Origin: Haliotis asinina
Taxonomy: Eukaryota; Mollusca; Gastropoda; Lepetellida; Haliotidae
Direction of reading: 5' to 3'
Assembly (NCBI RefSeq): GCF_037392515.1
Contig: NC_090280.1
Coordinates: forward strand, 28,277,118-28,341,117
Length of the DNA: 64,000 nucleotides
The translations under genes were made by a program, and so were the position numbers. The notes under the pieces were generated by a model that ran no database searches, was not told the DNA's origin, and saw only the letters and a program-made list of their open reading frames with translations. This document shows, piece by piece, positions 1-12,363 of the stretch (positions are counted from its first letter, which is position 1; every line of letters begins with the position of its first letter).

Positions 1-121
1 TCCAGTGATCAACCTAGTGAGTATCAATGTACTGAATTGTCATACGATGTTTCCAACAAGTCAGCGAGCTTAGCCACCCAATCCTGTTAGTTGCCTCTCA
101 CAAGCATCTTCAAGGGTTATT
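1..121 (-). repeat. SINE-B copy, cut by window edge
   Basis: Read on the - strand this is the body of an interspersed repeat seen about ten times in the window. Shared landmarks are a GTAAGAGGCGACTAAC-like string, GGGATCGGGTGGTCAG, GCTGACTTGG and GTTGATCACTGGA. The 3' tail would lie beyond base 1. Other copies are listed separately; I call the family SINE-B only for bookkeeping. It has no obvious tRNA-like head. Confidence 0.6.
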
Positions 122-298
122 CCACTAACTACCGTCATCATCAGAAGAGAACAGAATCTATGATATTTGTCATGACGATTAACGAAGAAGGATGATGCTA
201 TTATAGATAACAGGGACTGAATGTTCATTGTTATCATGTTTATCTCCACTAATGATAGAATATGGCAAATAAGAGAGTAATGGTTCACGTGAGGGTAC

Positions 299-1350
299 CT
301 ATCCACCACCACGTGATATGAGAAAGTCATACACCCGACTGTTCCTGAATCGTTTTGCAATCATAGCTGCCGTTTCCCCCCTCTTGGTCTTGGCGTTAAT
401 GTCCAGAAGGTCCTTGGAAAGAACAAACTTCACCATCTCAAAGTTTCCAGATTTACAGAGTAGGTGAAGGCTATTTTTGCCGCTTTTTGTTTTCATTGCC
501 ATGTTCCCTCCTTTACTTACGATAAATTTAAACATTTTTCCATGCCCCAGTATTGCTGAGATCATCAGTGACGTTTTCTTATCCAAACGCCTGCTGTTGA
601 TGTCCACAAGATCCTGTGAGATAATGTACTCAACCATCTCCAAATGTCCTCCACAGCAAGCCATATGGAGGATGTTGGAACCTGATCCTGTCTCCAGAGA
701 CACATCACACCCTTCACTCATAAGTATGTCAAATATTTCTCTGTTTCCCAGAACAGCTGCCACCATGACTGGTGTGAGACCGGAATATGCTCTACTATCT
801 ATGCTCATCTTGCCCAGTGAAAGAACATATTTTATCATCTCTACATGCCCTCCAGCACATGCGTAATGGAGGGAGTTCTTACCATTTTTATCTCCCAATG
901 ACAGATCAGCTCCTTCACTAACAAGAGGAGCCAGCATATCTTTATGACCTCTGGCTACTGCCATCATCACGGGCGTCCTCCCGTACTTCCCTCTACTGTT
1001 GATGTCCACCATCTTCTGTGATAGGATATACTTAACTATCGCCACATGTCCTCCACATGTTGCCATATGGAGAATGTTGTTGCCGTCATTGGCAACAAGT
1101 GACCCTTTACCTCCTTTGTTGATAAGCAGCTTAACCACGTCCATGTGTCCGGCACACGCTGCCGTCATCAGTGGTGTCCGTCCTCTCCCGTCCCTTCTGT
1201 TGATGTCCATCTGTCCCCTTGACAAGGTGCGTCCCACCATGTTCATGTCCCCCTCCCTGCAAGCATCATGGAGCTGGTCGTCAGTCGACCCCCACTCCTG
1301 GCCACATGGCTGATCTGGTATATATCGTTGAGGAGTGACCAGTTTTCCAT
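299..1350 (-). CDS. Ankyrin-repeat protein, 3' terminal exon
   Basis: The exon starts after an acceptor (TTCATTCACAG, ending at 1351) in phase 1 and stays open for 349 codons to a TAG at 299-301. After a short lead with LHDACREGDMNMV, the protein is an uninterrupted run of about nine to ten ankyrin repeats of roughly 33 residues. Recurring signatures are GRTPLMTAACAGH, NILHMATCGGH, GLTPVMVAAV and KNSLHYACAGGH. It ends VYDFLISRGGG. Ankyrin repeats are protein-binding scaffolds, and no catalytic or death domain is visible, so the partner is unknown. Large single-exon ankyrin blocks like this are typical of expanded molluscan families. The first ATG inside the exon is at 1246, but the LHDACREGD motif upstream and the clean acceptor argue that coding begins in an earlier exon, not identified between 1351 and the next gene. 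Confidence 0.85.
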
Positions 1351-1689
1351 CTGTGAATGAATGAATAAATGAAATGACAATTACACGCTCCCATTAGGAA
1401 ATGCATAGTCATGCATTTGAGAATATTGGACTCATGTAACTGTAGCCACAACAATACAAATATGAAATTTCCTTCCAAAACGTCATCTTTCTTGAAGGCG
1501 GCAATTTTAATCTCCTAGTCCTTGTCTTTCTGAATACTGACCAAAACGTCACACACAAATCATACAATATATACATGGAAAAGCATGCGGCATCCATCCT
1601 TATAAAAAGGCAAATGGTATGTTTAATTTTCTCATTAATTTTGGCCTGAACAAAAAAAATCGGACCAAGACTGAGTGCCAATCGAAACA

Positions 1690-2512
1690 TTACCATAGAT
1701 CGCTTTGAAGATCTGGGTTTGCAGTATGCAGTTGCCCGACATTTCAGCGTTGATCAGAGCACCCTATCACGCTTTGGGATAGTTTCCTTCAGGCCAGTTC
1801 CGTCTGAGAAGCGACTGTCCAAGAGGTAGCACCCAAATGCAGGAACACTACATCCAGGCAACTCATTTGCATCATTGTCTTGCCACAGCCTCAGAAATTG
1901 TACAGCGCATGCTGGTTGTAGAAGAAATTCCGTGGAGATTGGACCATGAGGTCAATTGTCGCCCTTGTTTTCAGAGACTTCTATCAGTGCCATTGCTTGG
2001 GGTGGTGTCGTAGAGTCCGCAACGGCAATCTTAGACACTGGAGTTGAGTCTGGTTCAGTGATGAAGCATCATGTCTTCTTCACCAGTGGGAAGGAAGACA
2101 GAGTGTTTACCGTCGCAGAAAATGCCCCTAATTGCTTTGGAGCGGTGGGTACAGTGTCATGATGGCGATGTCAAGTTACCAGATCTGATTTAGTGGTGGT
2201 CTAGGAGAATTTAACAGCAAATCGGTACTTCCATACACCGATATGAAGTCCATACATGTGAGACGCTTCCGATAATGGACCAACAGAGGTAGTTGTTCTG
2301 GCATGGCAACGCTACTTCATATACAGTACGCGTCACGTCGTCTAACGCCAAATGTCTTGCCACGGCCGTCCCGATCACCAGATCTAAACACGATATAATA
2401 CCTATGGGATGATCTCGATCCACGTGTACATCAATATCAAAACTCGCCTCAAACACTCCCATTACTGGCCATTGCATTGCAGCAAGTGTGGGTAAGAATT
2501 CTAACATGGTGC
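1690..2512 (+). pseudogene. Decayed Tc1-like transposase
   Basis: Conceptual translation across several frames gives ordered Tc1/mariner landmarks. These are an N-terminal helix-turn-helix stretch (RFEDLGLQYAVARHFSVDQS, about 1700), a central VWFSDEA with CLLHQWEGRQSVYRR (about 2050-2120), and near the end RPSRSPDLNTI followed by YLWDDLDPRVHQYQNSPQTL (2360-2460). These match the catalytic DDE core order of Tc1 elements. Several stops and frameshifts separate the pieces, so it is inactive. Terminal inverted repeats were not recognised. Confidence 0.75.
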
Positions 2513-2562
2513 CGAGTGCCGAGTGCCGAGTGCCGAGTGCCGAGTGCCGAGTGCCGAGTTGT
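2512..2562. repeat. 7-bp microsatellite (GTGCCGA)n
   Basis: About seven perfect tandem copies of a 7-bp unit sit directly after the decayed Tc1 transposase. Confidence 0.95.
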
Positions 2563-2951
2563 AATTGCTGGTGATGGTGGCCATACGAATTATTGACTTT
2601 GACACCCATCTTTTGGTCTCAAGTAAACAGAACCCCAACAATAAAGGCAGTTGTGCTGGCGAACTCTGTCTATAGACAGGTGCATTCTCACCGTTATATT
2701 ATTGAGCAACATGAAACGTTTGCTCAGGTAACAAAATGCATTCCTCTAAGAATGCCATTGGCTTATCCGTTTATATTCTAGGAGTGTAGAAACAATAGCC
2801 ACACGTCCATGTGGCAAGTTGCTTTTGAGGTTTGTGATGGAAGAAATTCTTTGATAGCTTGGCATCATCCCATGAAAATGGATCATTGATCATGATAGTG
2901 ATCACTGGATTGCCTTATGCAGACCATTTGTTGACAGACCACTTTAATATG

Positions 2952-4217
2952 GTCTGAATGCTGATAGGAAGAAGATTCATGGCCTTGAGAATTTTGGTCG
3001 AGTCACTGGTATGAAGGTCAATATTGATAAGACTAAGGTTATTGTGTTCAGACATAGTGGGCCCCTTAGTATGAAAAGTGGTTTCTTTTTGGGCAAAAGC
3101 TGGAAGTTGTTTCATACTACAGGTATTTGGGTATCGTGTTTACTCCTAGGTTAGTGTGGACTAAAGCTCACACTACTCTTGCATCACAAGCCAATAAAGC
3201 CGTTATGGCTATCTTTAGATTCCAAAAACGTGTAGGTTTTCTGTCATGTGCAGATCTTTTTAGAATATTTGATGCTATGGTAAAACCGATTCTCTGCTAC
3301 GGTTCAGAAATTTGGGGTGTTACCCACTGTAAAATCATCGTACAAATACAGATAAAAACATGTAAATATTTCTTAAAAGTTGGTAAAAATACTTGCAACA
3401 ACATGGCACTAGGTGAATGTGGCAGATTCCCACTTCAGCTTACTTATATGTCAAGGGCAGTTAAATATTGGTGTAGACTTTTAACTCTCCCAAGTTGTAG
3501 GTTGCCCCACCAGTGTTATTTAATGCTAAAGTCACTAGATGAATCTGGACGAACGACTTGGGCATCTCATATCAAGAATATATCATATAGACTTGGGTTT
3601 GGCTTTGTCTGGATTGCACAGGATATTGGTAATATTGATGTCTTCATGTCTGTTTTTAAACAAAGACTATCTGATAATCTTTCACAAGACTGGTTCTCAT
3701 CGCTACATAATACAACCAAGTGTTCTAATTATATACTCTTTAAGTCCACCTTGAATGTCGAATCTTATCTCTCTATAGATATTGCCCCATATTTTAGAAA
3801 TTCTTTAACAAAATTTAGATGCGGCAAATATAAACTTTGTTCTGAGACTGGCAGATACAACAATATCCCTTATGATTAAAGATTCTGTCGCTTTTGCTAT
3901 CAAAAGAATTTGTATGTAATTGAAGATGAAATACATGTTTTACTTTATTGTAAAGCCTACCTAGACATAAGAAAAAAGTTTCTGGATAAATACTTGAAAC
4001 ACCCTATATCACAACACAGTTTTATAAACATTATGACTTCAAAAAATATAGATGTTATAAAAAACTTATTCCTATTTTTATATAATGTTGGGAAAATAAG
4101 AGATTCTGATGTATTTAGATAAACGCATGTAAATTCTAATTATACCTATGTTTGTATTTTGGGCCACTGGCCTATTACTGAATAAAATGTCTGTCTGTCT
4201 GTCTGAATGCTGATAGG
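2952..4217 (+). mobile_element. 5'-truncated LINE with target-site duplication
   Basis: A non-LTR retrotransposon fragment (2969-4200) is bracketed by a 16-17 bp direct repeat, TCTGAATGCTGATAGG, at 2952-2968 and 4201-4217. It begins within the reverse transcriptase, at a TGMKVNIDKTKVIVF stretch. It continues through a C-terminal region (LGIVFTPRLVWTKAHTTL, GSEIWGVTH, HQCYLMLKSLDESGR) and ends with a cysteine/histidine-rich tail segment. The 3' end is GGGCCACTGGCCTATTACTG, AATAAAA and then (TGTC)n. It is the same family as 53060-54905. The intact duplication implies insertion by target-primed reverse transcription. Confidence 0.85.
3127..4122 (+). pseudogene. LINE ORF2 C-terminal part, broken
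   Basis: A 250-residue open stretch (3127-3879) and a second of 70 residues (3910-4122) are interrupted by one stop around 3877-3880. The same reading frame continues as RFCRFCYQKN and YVIEDEIHVLLYCKAYLDIR. This is a Cys-x2-Cys plus EDEIH/C arrangement that also occurs at 54590-54660 in the related copy (CPLCSLNAIENEIHFIFACP). It encodes the region after the polymerase core, so it has no catalytic residues. Confidence 0.8.
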
Positions 4218-5782
4218 TATCGCGACCGGTAAACGTTCTGAAAACTGTGTGGTTTATGATAACAGACCATGAATCATTTTGGCAAATACCGGGTGACGTC
4301 ACAGAATCAATCCTTTCGAGTGACATCACTGGATTTAGTGATCCTCTTATAGCATATTTACCAATAATTTGCGCTAAATTTCAAGATTAATATATGCTTG
4401 GCCTGATATAAATACTTGAAATTTTGAGAAAACGAAAGAGTTTATGACTGAAACATCAAATTTCGAGTGTCTAAATATACATGACATTTTGTAAAAGAAT
4501 TAATATTAACACAATATTAACAAACTACTAAGAGAACGAAAAAAGATCCATGGAAAATACTTGAATTCTTCTATCTATGCTTTAATTTCAAGGAATGCGA
4601 ACAATTGTCATAAACACCATAAAAGGTGACATATTTACCTGTAACACAAACTGCTTTTCCATATAGTGACACAATACATCGGTACTTGAAACTGCAAGCC
4701 TTGGTTAAACAAGGACTGGATGGAACCTACGGTGAGAAGTACATAAACTGCATAGTCATAATGTGTGAATACTCCGTAATTTGGGTATTGTAAACGGGTA
4801 TCTCGGTATACTGTTTTCGCCGAAATTATTGAGAAAATCCGTTTCCTGATAATGGAGTATTCAAATCGATGTTACATTCTGTAGTAATTACTCAGTATGG
4901 GAGGCAACTCTTATAGGCTTAAGAATGAGCATTACTACACCAAGAGTTACTCTCCACTGATGTAGCAGAATAGACAAGAACTGTTTTAGATGAGTTTGAA
5001 AGGGATGTGATCAATGCAGAATAGTTAGCTGATAGACAAGACATTCGTGTATGTGCAATATAGGCAATTTAGTCGGATCTCACGTGATTTGCACAGATTG
5101 TGAGAAGTGGAACACTGAAAAGGGCTGAGAATATTAGAAATGAGATGATTAACAGAGGACGTACACAGGTATGCAATGAAACCCCTAGACAAGAATTATT
5201 AAGATTCAAGTGGGTGAAAAAGCGCTAAATTCCCTCAGGATTGATCAGAGATACACAAAAGGAGGGCCGATAAGCTGGTCTCACGAAAATCAAGATTGTA
5301 ACAACGTTTTTATTTGTGTCTGGCCCTTTCCCAACAGTGTGATTTGGACAAAAGATTTCAAGATACCATGAAACCTATCTACCAACGCCCAAAACGTAGC
5401 CCCAAATTTTGAGAAATATTGAGACATGTTGAGAAAATGTGGGGCTAAGGAATACAGATTGTAAACCAAAAGTTACTGTGTTCGGTAATCTGATTGGTTG
5501 AAAAATATGATTAAATGGTATTAGATTCCCTGAAACTGAAAGACTATTCACCGCGTATTGACACGTAAACAATTGTTTTGTTGTGTCATCAACAGTGGTG
5601 ACGTCATTTAAATCATATTGTGACGTAAAGTTAGAATGACGTCACAAATGAGCAACTTCAGATGCTACCATGAGAACCAGCTGAAACGGCCAGCTGATGA
5701 CACTTCACTGCTGTGTCCGTATTCGATGTAAACGAGTGCAGACACTAAAACCCCTTTGGTTTACTTTTGTGTTTACAATGTC
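4218..5782. other. Intergenic, no gene seen
   Basis: AT-rich sequence without convincing coding potential. Open frames here are short and lack splice context. Short internal repeats of the form GGTAT...GTATAC occur around 4720-4860, but I could not define an element. Confidence 0.5.
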
Positions 5783-5911
5783 GATAAACATCATGTGTTT
5801 GCCAATTTCCGGGTGTTATTGAGTATTTGAAGCTGGAGGTTTCAAATTAAATATTTCCGTGCTTCAAATACTCAATAACACCCGGAAATTGGCCAACACA
5901 TGATGTTTATC
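5783..5911. repeat. Foldback element, 51-bp arms
   Basis: Bases 5783-5833 and 5861-5911 are inverted copies with about one mismatch, separated by 27 bp. The DNA or RNA could form a long stem-loop. It is most simply a MITE-type or foldback transposon remnant; no flanking duplication was established. Confidence 0.9.
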
Positions 5912-6291
5912 TCCTAATTAAACCTCAAAATACTGAGGATATGAAGAAGTGGTCGAATACTGGGATACGCTGTCTCAGGAATTTATATAAACTGTACTTG
6001 TCAGCGCACCAAGGGCATTCAGTCGTGTGTTACACTGCATGGAGGTCGTTTTCTCTTGAGACAAGCATAGGCTGCTGAAAATCAAGTCTACCCCGGACCT
6101 TCAAGAGTCACATATATGTACAATATTACTATATTATGGGTGTTCAATGAAAGCAGCACAAACTGTGCATGCGAAAAAAGTAACATTGAAAATTCACAAT
6201 GCTGTATTGAGATGAAATTGTGTTTTAAAAACAAAGATGTGCCCATTAACAATTACGTATAATTCCCATACAAGAACGCGTAATCACTTAC

Positions 6292-6594
6292 GTCAGCATG
6301 ATTCATTCGATGAAATGTGTATCCAGCCTTCTTCTTCTTCTTCTTGATATTCCTTGGTTCAGTGGTGAGTAGATGACAAGTTAGATGTTCCAAGCCGTAT
6401 TCAAAACTCAAACAGCCACCCATTGCAAGACATTTTAACTGGCACAACTTAAAACCAATGTCCCTAATTCTGACGGAATGGTATTTCGAGGCACTTTTTT
6501 CAAAAAAGCTGCATTTTATCTTCCTTGACGTTGACAGTGAAATATATGTTGCTAATGCCAGAAGCATGGTCCCTCTGTCTGCTAGACTCTTCAT
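6292..6594 (-). CDS. Putative first exon, secreted PAN/apple-like protein
   Basis: The frame opens with ATG at 6592-6594 and runs 101 codons to a good splice donor (GCTGAC|GTAAGT at 6286-6291). It starts with a hydrophobic leader (MLLALATYISLS, signal-peptide-like). A short cysteine-containing domain follows with KLCQLKCLAMGGCLSFEY and LTCHLL, the spacing and SFEY element seen in PAN/apple modules of molluscan secreted proteins. A TTC microsatellite gives a run of six lysines (about 6330-6348). Downstream exons were not found, so the gene is partial or decayed. The domain call is by pattern only. Confidence 0.4.
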
Positions 6595-7484
6595 TATGAA
6601 GTGATGCTAGAGAAGCACAGCGTCCAAATGTCCACACTCTTCCTGTGCAAGCTAGGAAACACTCACTATAACTATAGTCAGTTTATCTGTAACAGCGTGT
6701 CCCCCACGTGTTGTCAGTGCCAATTCTCCAGAAGAAGTGGATACGACATGCACTGATTCATTCTATACTGTACCTCTAAAATATTCATTGCTCGTTGTGA
6801 AAATAGCAAAGAACTGTCACATCAATCAAATGATAAGATCAAGTCAGTACATATGTGAGACCATTCAAACCGCCTTTGTTATATATTTGCGCACAATGAT
6901 TGCGACAGACAAAATGTTCTCCAAGAAATCAAGACTTCATGACTTAAACTGTCAAATATTTTTCTTTCATGCCGAATCATGTGCCATTTTTGGTAACGCT
7001 GAGCAGGTTCTTTCTGCGAAGGGCGCTTTAAAATTATGACTTAAATGCCTTTGAAGAAATAAACAATGACCTAGTACAGCGCTCAAAACGTGTAATGGTA
7101 GATATGTGGAGGACATATTGACGATGTGTACTTTAGATGTTATGCCGTGAAAAATCTAAAGCAAGCATGTTGAATCAAAGACGCTGCCACAGCCATGGGT
7201 ACAAGACATGATGACAGCAAATTTACGCCATTCACAATTTCGCGAACACTTGGTAAGAAAACTACTTGAAAACTACACATGGTGTGATATAGGCAGAATT
7301 GTAGGTGTATACACCCACCTACCTGCGACTCTGCCTTCCTAGAGTAAGTGAGTGAGTGAATGAGTGGGTATGATTTTACGCAGGTGTATTCCATCGCGCC
7401 CTGCAGCCCCAGAAATTGATTCCACTCAATACAAAGGACAAACTAGAATATTATACATGTGGACTACTGAAATCAAGGTGGACA
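6595..7484. other. Intergenic, no gene seen
   Basis: Short open frames only. A - strand SINE tail fragment (GAGTGAGTGAATGAGTGGG at about 7346-7364, followed by TTTTACG) marks an old insertion. Confidence 0.5.
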
Positions 7485-7609
7485 CCAGGGGCTCCTTTCA
7501 CGAAACAACCTTTACTAAGGTGAACCTTTCGTCCCATTCTTTAACATTGTACTAAGGTTACCTTAGTGGCTTTCGAATCACCTTAGTGCTTTGTCAAAAG
7601 AGACCCAGG
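7485..7609. repeat. Palindromic MITE, family 1
   Basis: The two halves are inverted copies: CCTTTCACGAAACAACCTTT reads back as AAAG..TTTGTCAAAAGAGACC at the other end, with central CTAAGGT/ACCTTAG pairs. Related copies lie at 23857-23961 and, more decayed, at about 51753-51838, so this is a dispersed family. Confidence 0.75.
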
Positions 7610-7643
7610 TGTTGAAGAACCATCTAGTTATACAATTTATAAT

Positions 7644-7803
7644 AGGTGGGGGTAACGTAGTGGTTAAAGCGTTCGCTCGTCATGGTGAAGTCCCGGGTTC
7701 AATTCCCCGCATGGGTACAATGTGTGAACATCTTTTGTGGTGTTCCCCGCCGTGATATTGCTGGAATATTTTTAAAGGTGGCGTAAAACCATACTCACTC
7801 ACT
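7644..7803 (+). mobile_element. tRNA-headed SINE (SINE-A)
   Basis: The head carries pol III boxes resembling a tRNA (box A-like GGTAACGTAGTGGTTAAAGC, box B GGTTCAATTCC). A body follows (GGTACAATGTGTGAAC, CCGCCGTGATATTGCTGG) with the tail GCGTAAAACCATACTCACTC. This is the best preserved SINE-A copy in the window. Confidence 0.85.
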
Positions 7804-7917
7804 GATGTTTGTGTGACGTTTTTGTTTTCGTTTTGGTTTTCGTTTTGTGATGGGTACGAGGTGAGGTAACTAAACGCTTTTGTAAACGACAAAATATGTT
7901 GAGGAATCCTGAACACT

Positions 7918-7985
7918 GTCATGCGTAGATCGTTGCTCATTCTGTTGATCACTGGATTGTCTGGTCCAGACGTGATTCAAATACA
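7918..7985 (+). repeat. SINE-B fragment
   Basis: Only the central segment remains (GTTGATCACTGGATTGTC then TGGTCCAGAC), directly downstream of a SINE-A copy. Confidence 0.55.
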
Positions 7986-8242
7986 CGCAGATGCCTGCGT
8001 TTACATGACGGTACACGTGTTTTCATATTTGTGGGTTCTCGTTTTTTTCTTGCCGGTTTGCTTTTGAGATTTTACGTGCGCTTCCCGACAGATTAGGTAA
8101 CGTAATTACTACATTCATTCTGTGATTGTTGAGATAATTCCGCGAGGCTGAATCTGGTAACAGGTTGTGTATTTATTTATACGTGAGCGACAATACAAAC
8201 ATTGGTTTATAGACAGACAACATGTCAGTGTCACACGACGGG

Positions 8243-8388
8243 GTGAGTGAGTGGCTATGTTTTTACGCCGCTTTTAACAATATACCAGTAATTTAACCAG
8301 AAATGGGCTTCACAGACTCCACCCACGTGGGGAATCGAAACCGGGTCTTCAGGTTCAGGACCACCAGGCTACCCCACCGCCCCTCACA
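8243..8388 (-). mobile_element. tRNA-headed SINE (SINE-A)
   Basis: The reverse complement shows GGTAGCC and GGTTTCGATTCCCC head boxes and the tail GCGTAAAAACATAGCC followed by ACTCACTCAC. It is nearly full length. Confidence 0.8.
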
Positions 8389-8507
8389 CGACGAGGACGT
8401 TCACTTCGTGAAGTAGACAATAAGAGGTAGATTTCAAATTGAGCTCTGTCAAATACAGTGGTATATTCTGTTTCTCCAAATTACAGTATCCGAGTCAATA
8501 CTTAGTG

Positions 8508-8806
8508 AAGGGAATACTCAGTATACTAAAGTATACAAAGAACTATATACCTGGGGTTTAAGGGAATATCGAGTATGCGAAAGTATATAAAGAACTACAT
8601 ACCTGGGGTTGAAGGGAATATTGAGTATACGAAACTATAAGGAAATACTGAGTATAGTGTAGTAAGCAACGAAGTACATGCATAGGGTTTAGGAAATACT
8701 GACTATCCTAAAGTATTCAAAGTGCTACATGTATGGGGTTTAAGGAAATACTGACTATACTAAAATATACAAAGAACTGCATACTTGGAGTTTTAGGGAA
8801 TACTGG
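8508..8806. repeat. ~52-bp tandem repeat, 5-6 copies
   Basis: Diverged units begin GGGAATACTCAGTATACTAA, then GTATACAAAGAACTA and CCTGGGGTTTAAG. Successive starts are near 8509, 8562, 8614/8640, 8691, 8744 and 8796. The array lies upstream of the tetraspanin and overlaps no recognised exon. Confidence 0.8.
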
Positions 8807-9002
8807 GTTGTCAAGTGATGAAGTGAGACTGTCGGTGGCTGTAAATCCCTGATCAGGATAATGTATGGAGACAGTATTAACTTCGATACACAGGCTTGAA
8901 CACTTAGCATTACAAATTACCGAAAGAGGGCCATGAATTATGACCGGGAACACACCACCGGGAATTACATTCAAGACATTTGTCCCGTTTGTTTAAAAAC
9001 CC

Positions 9003-9165
9003 TAGGGCACTCAGGTAGCCTAACTGTTCAAGCGCTTGCTCGTCACTCCGAAGACCTGGGTACGATTCCAACACGGGTATAGTGTTTGAAGTCCACTTTT
9101 GGTGTCCCCTGTCGTGATATAGCTGGAATACTGTTTAACACCATGCAGTTTTTACATGGATTCAT
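9003..9165 (+). mobile_element. tRNA-headed SINE (SINE-A), diverged
   Basis: The head reads GGTAGCCTAACTGTTCAAGC with box B GGGTACGATTCC. The body (TTTGGTGTCCCCTGTCGTGA, ATAGCTGGAATACTG) is retained, and the terminal ACTCAC run is lost. A short (GCTAAC)n microsatellite follows at 9185-9212. Confidence 0.75.
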
Positions 9166-9681
9166 TGTAAACATTGACAGGGACGCTAACGCTAACGCTA
9201 ACGCTAACGCTGGGATAGATACATGTATAGTACATTGAACACGAACGCTTATAACCAGGAAAGGAAATAACGTTTTGGCAAGCTACACCCGTGTTTGAGT
9301 TACTTTGTCTCACTGAATGCCCCAGTAACTCATGTATAGATCTACCACATGTAGTTTATATAATAGTTATTCTCTGGTATACCGTATACATATATATACA
9401 TTGTTGATTGTCTGTTACTGCGTGACGAGTGTTGCAACAGCTCTTTCACTGCTGAGTAATTCTAACTATACAATTGTTAACTGTTTACGTGGAACAGCTT
9501 TACCTCCAAACTATCGTATAGAAACACACACGCCACAGGTATTCAGATATCAGGTGACTTGTTATTTATGTCAGCTTTATTAACAGATTTGTATAAGACC
9601 TCCGCAGACTACATACCGTTACTCATACCCGTGTCTGCTGGACCATCTCATACATTCACCGATCAACGTATCTGCTTAAGG

Positions 9682-12331
9682 ATGGGGTTCATCTCAAGTA
9701 CCGGAAAATGTGTGCTTATTTTACTGAATATCGCCGTCACGGTATGTGTGTACTACCTTCTCGTAACTCGTGTGTTCAATATTTATCCCTTACCACTAAA
9801 CGCAAAAACGTACTCTCGTCATTAAACTGTCCCCCAATCAAGTTCCGGACAGACATCAAAGTTCTTTAACTTCTATTAATAACACATGTAGAAGCTCTTT
9901 GCAGAACAAAACTTCAAGGATAACCACTTCTTTATGTTATTGTCAATAAAGTTTTGTTCTAGATTGAACTTCCCTGCTTCAAAAATGCAACTCAAAGACA
10001 GTCGTGTGTTATTCAGATAACACAAGCTAATAATATGTCCAATCTTCGAAACTTTTCTAGAGATGATAACATTTGCTTCTTATGGAAGTATTATATGTAA
10101 GGTGTTAATGAATAATGGAAATTTAGTAAACGTTGGTTTGAACAATGTTTAACTTATTCGTCAAATTGTATTCCAGGTTTAGTTAAAAATGGACTTGCCA
10201 AGTCTTATTCCTTACATGAATGCCAAGAGTTAGGCATGATATTGTTGACAGTTGTTTATACCGGTTTTTCACCTCACTCACTCATCCAATTTTGCGCATT
10301 GGGGTAGCCGAGTGGTTAAAACGTTTGCTCGTCACGTCACGCCAGATTCGATCCCCCGCATTGATACATCGTGTGAAGCCCACTTCAATTGCTGCAATTA
10401 TGCTGAGAAACAAAGTAACACTAAACTCACTGAACTTCAAACAGGAAAGTATTTATGTTTAGAATTACGGGTCTCAATAGCAAGAAAACAATCCGTCGGT
10501 AAAGTAGGAAAATGTTCCACTTTCTTGAGCACAAATTCAATTCCTCATGGTATTAAGTTCCCGCTCTAACGGACATCCTCCGAGTGAGACATTGCACTAC
10601 CAATCTCACTCAGCAATCTAACCCACTCCAGCCACGAAAAGAGCGTTTCACTAAATACACCACTTTGTAAAAGACACAATTTGTTGGGTATAATAAACGG
10701 CAAAACAAACGTTTTAATCGTGCATACTCGTCGGCAAAGGGTAGCAAATGGTACGTTTCGGATTACATTTCACAAGTCACGAGTACAAATAGTCAGCTAT
10801 TTAATCCACTCAGCCACCAAAATAATGTTGAGTCAGATATACCACTTTCTGAACGATGTTGCTTGTTAATATAACGGTTAAAGAATAAGTTGATATCACA
10901 TCTTTCGATATTACAAAACCTGAACGAAAGTTCAATTTCATATGCAATATTGTCTGGGTGTGATTGCTAGAAGATACAGGCTACAGGCCACCAGCAACCA
11001 CCCGCAGCTGTGGATTTACAAGTCGACACATAGGACCCACTGTTAGAGGGACACCTGCACTACTTCAACCCTCTGAAAGAGATGAGCGTGCCACCGAGAG
11101 TTGATTCGAATTTGTATCGCATACTTTATGCTACAATAAAACATACCACGAAGAAAGGGATTAATTTGGAATGAAAGGTGTGCCAGCAGATAACACCGAC
11201 GCTGAGCCATTCAGTTGCTACTCACCAAGCTTGAAGCGTGACGGTGTAACGGTCCCCACTGGTTACACATAGAGCTATTTATTGTCACGGTCGTGCGTCA
11301 ACACTTCACCGTATTCATTTCATGTGTCATAAAATACACCAAACACACCCTAGGGTCTATATTCAGAGAAAGCTTGTTCACTATATGTTGTGTCCTGTTA
11401 TTTGTTATTGAATTTATGGCCATTGAGAGAACAGGAAGCACATAAACCACTGAGGTTTAGCATGAGTGAGTAATTTTGACTGATCTCCGCTTTAAACAGT
11501 TCACCTGTAAGTAATATATTACCATATGTTATTTAAAGATGAGGGGACACCAAAAGTATTTTAGAAGTTATAGATATGGTAAATAGTGCTCGCAGTAACA
11601 GTCGTATCAAAGGCAGTATTTTTGTTAAATAGTAGCAGAGAAAGTACTCTGTAGTAGAAAGAATACTGATACCTACCTACCTACCTACCTACCTACCTAC
11701 CTACCTACCTACATACATACATACCTACCTACCTACCTACCTACCTACCTACCTACCTACCTACATACATACAACATCTATGCTTAAAATAGCCAACAGT
11801 GAAGATATAAGGTTCTAAAGGTTTAAGCAACGAGTATCCAAATGTTTTCGTGTCTTTCGTTACTGTAGAATGAACCTAGCTTGAAATTCATTTAGATAAG
11901 AGCCGTTTCACTTCGAACTATCTGCTCTTGCCAATCAAATCTAAATCCATAGACGTCTAATATTTGTTTTTTGCTAGATGCTCTGCTCTTACAACCATTA
12001 CTTTCCATTTGTACAGTCAAGTATATGTTATAACATTTCTTTACATAACGCTCATTTGACCTTTTTAACATTTACACTTTTAATTACCTTTTAATAGACC
12101 CTTGGATGGTAAAGATATAAAATGGATATCTTCCACATTCGCCTCCCACTACATGCGCTGAAAAAACAGGATTTAATTACTAGAAAGTGCTACACGTACA
12201 ACTTCTATTTCGTTAACAACATTCAATCTCCATATTTCGCCACCGTAAAATGATACTGGACAAACTTTGGTGTCGAAGACAAAGTACTACTACACCTGCT
12301 TCACTATATAATATTATGTGGACCAGAACGA

Positions 12332-12363
<32 letters not shown>

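Noticed and set aside
7644..7720. tRNA gene
   Set aside because: The pol III boxes belong to the head of a dispersed SINE. The cloverleaf is not intact, and the same head recurs at seven other places.
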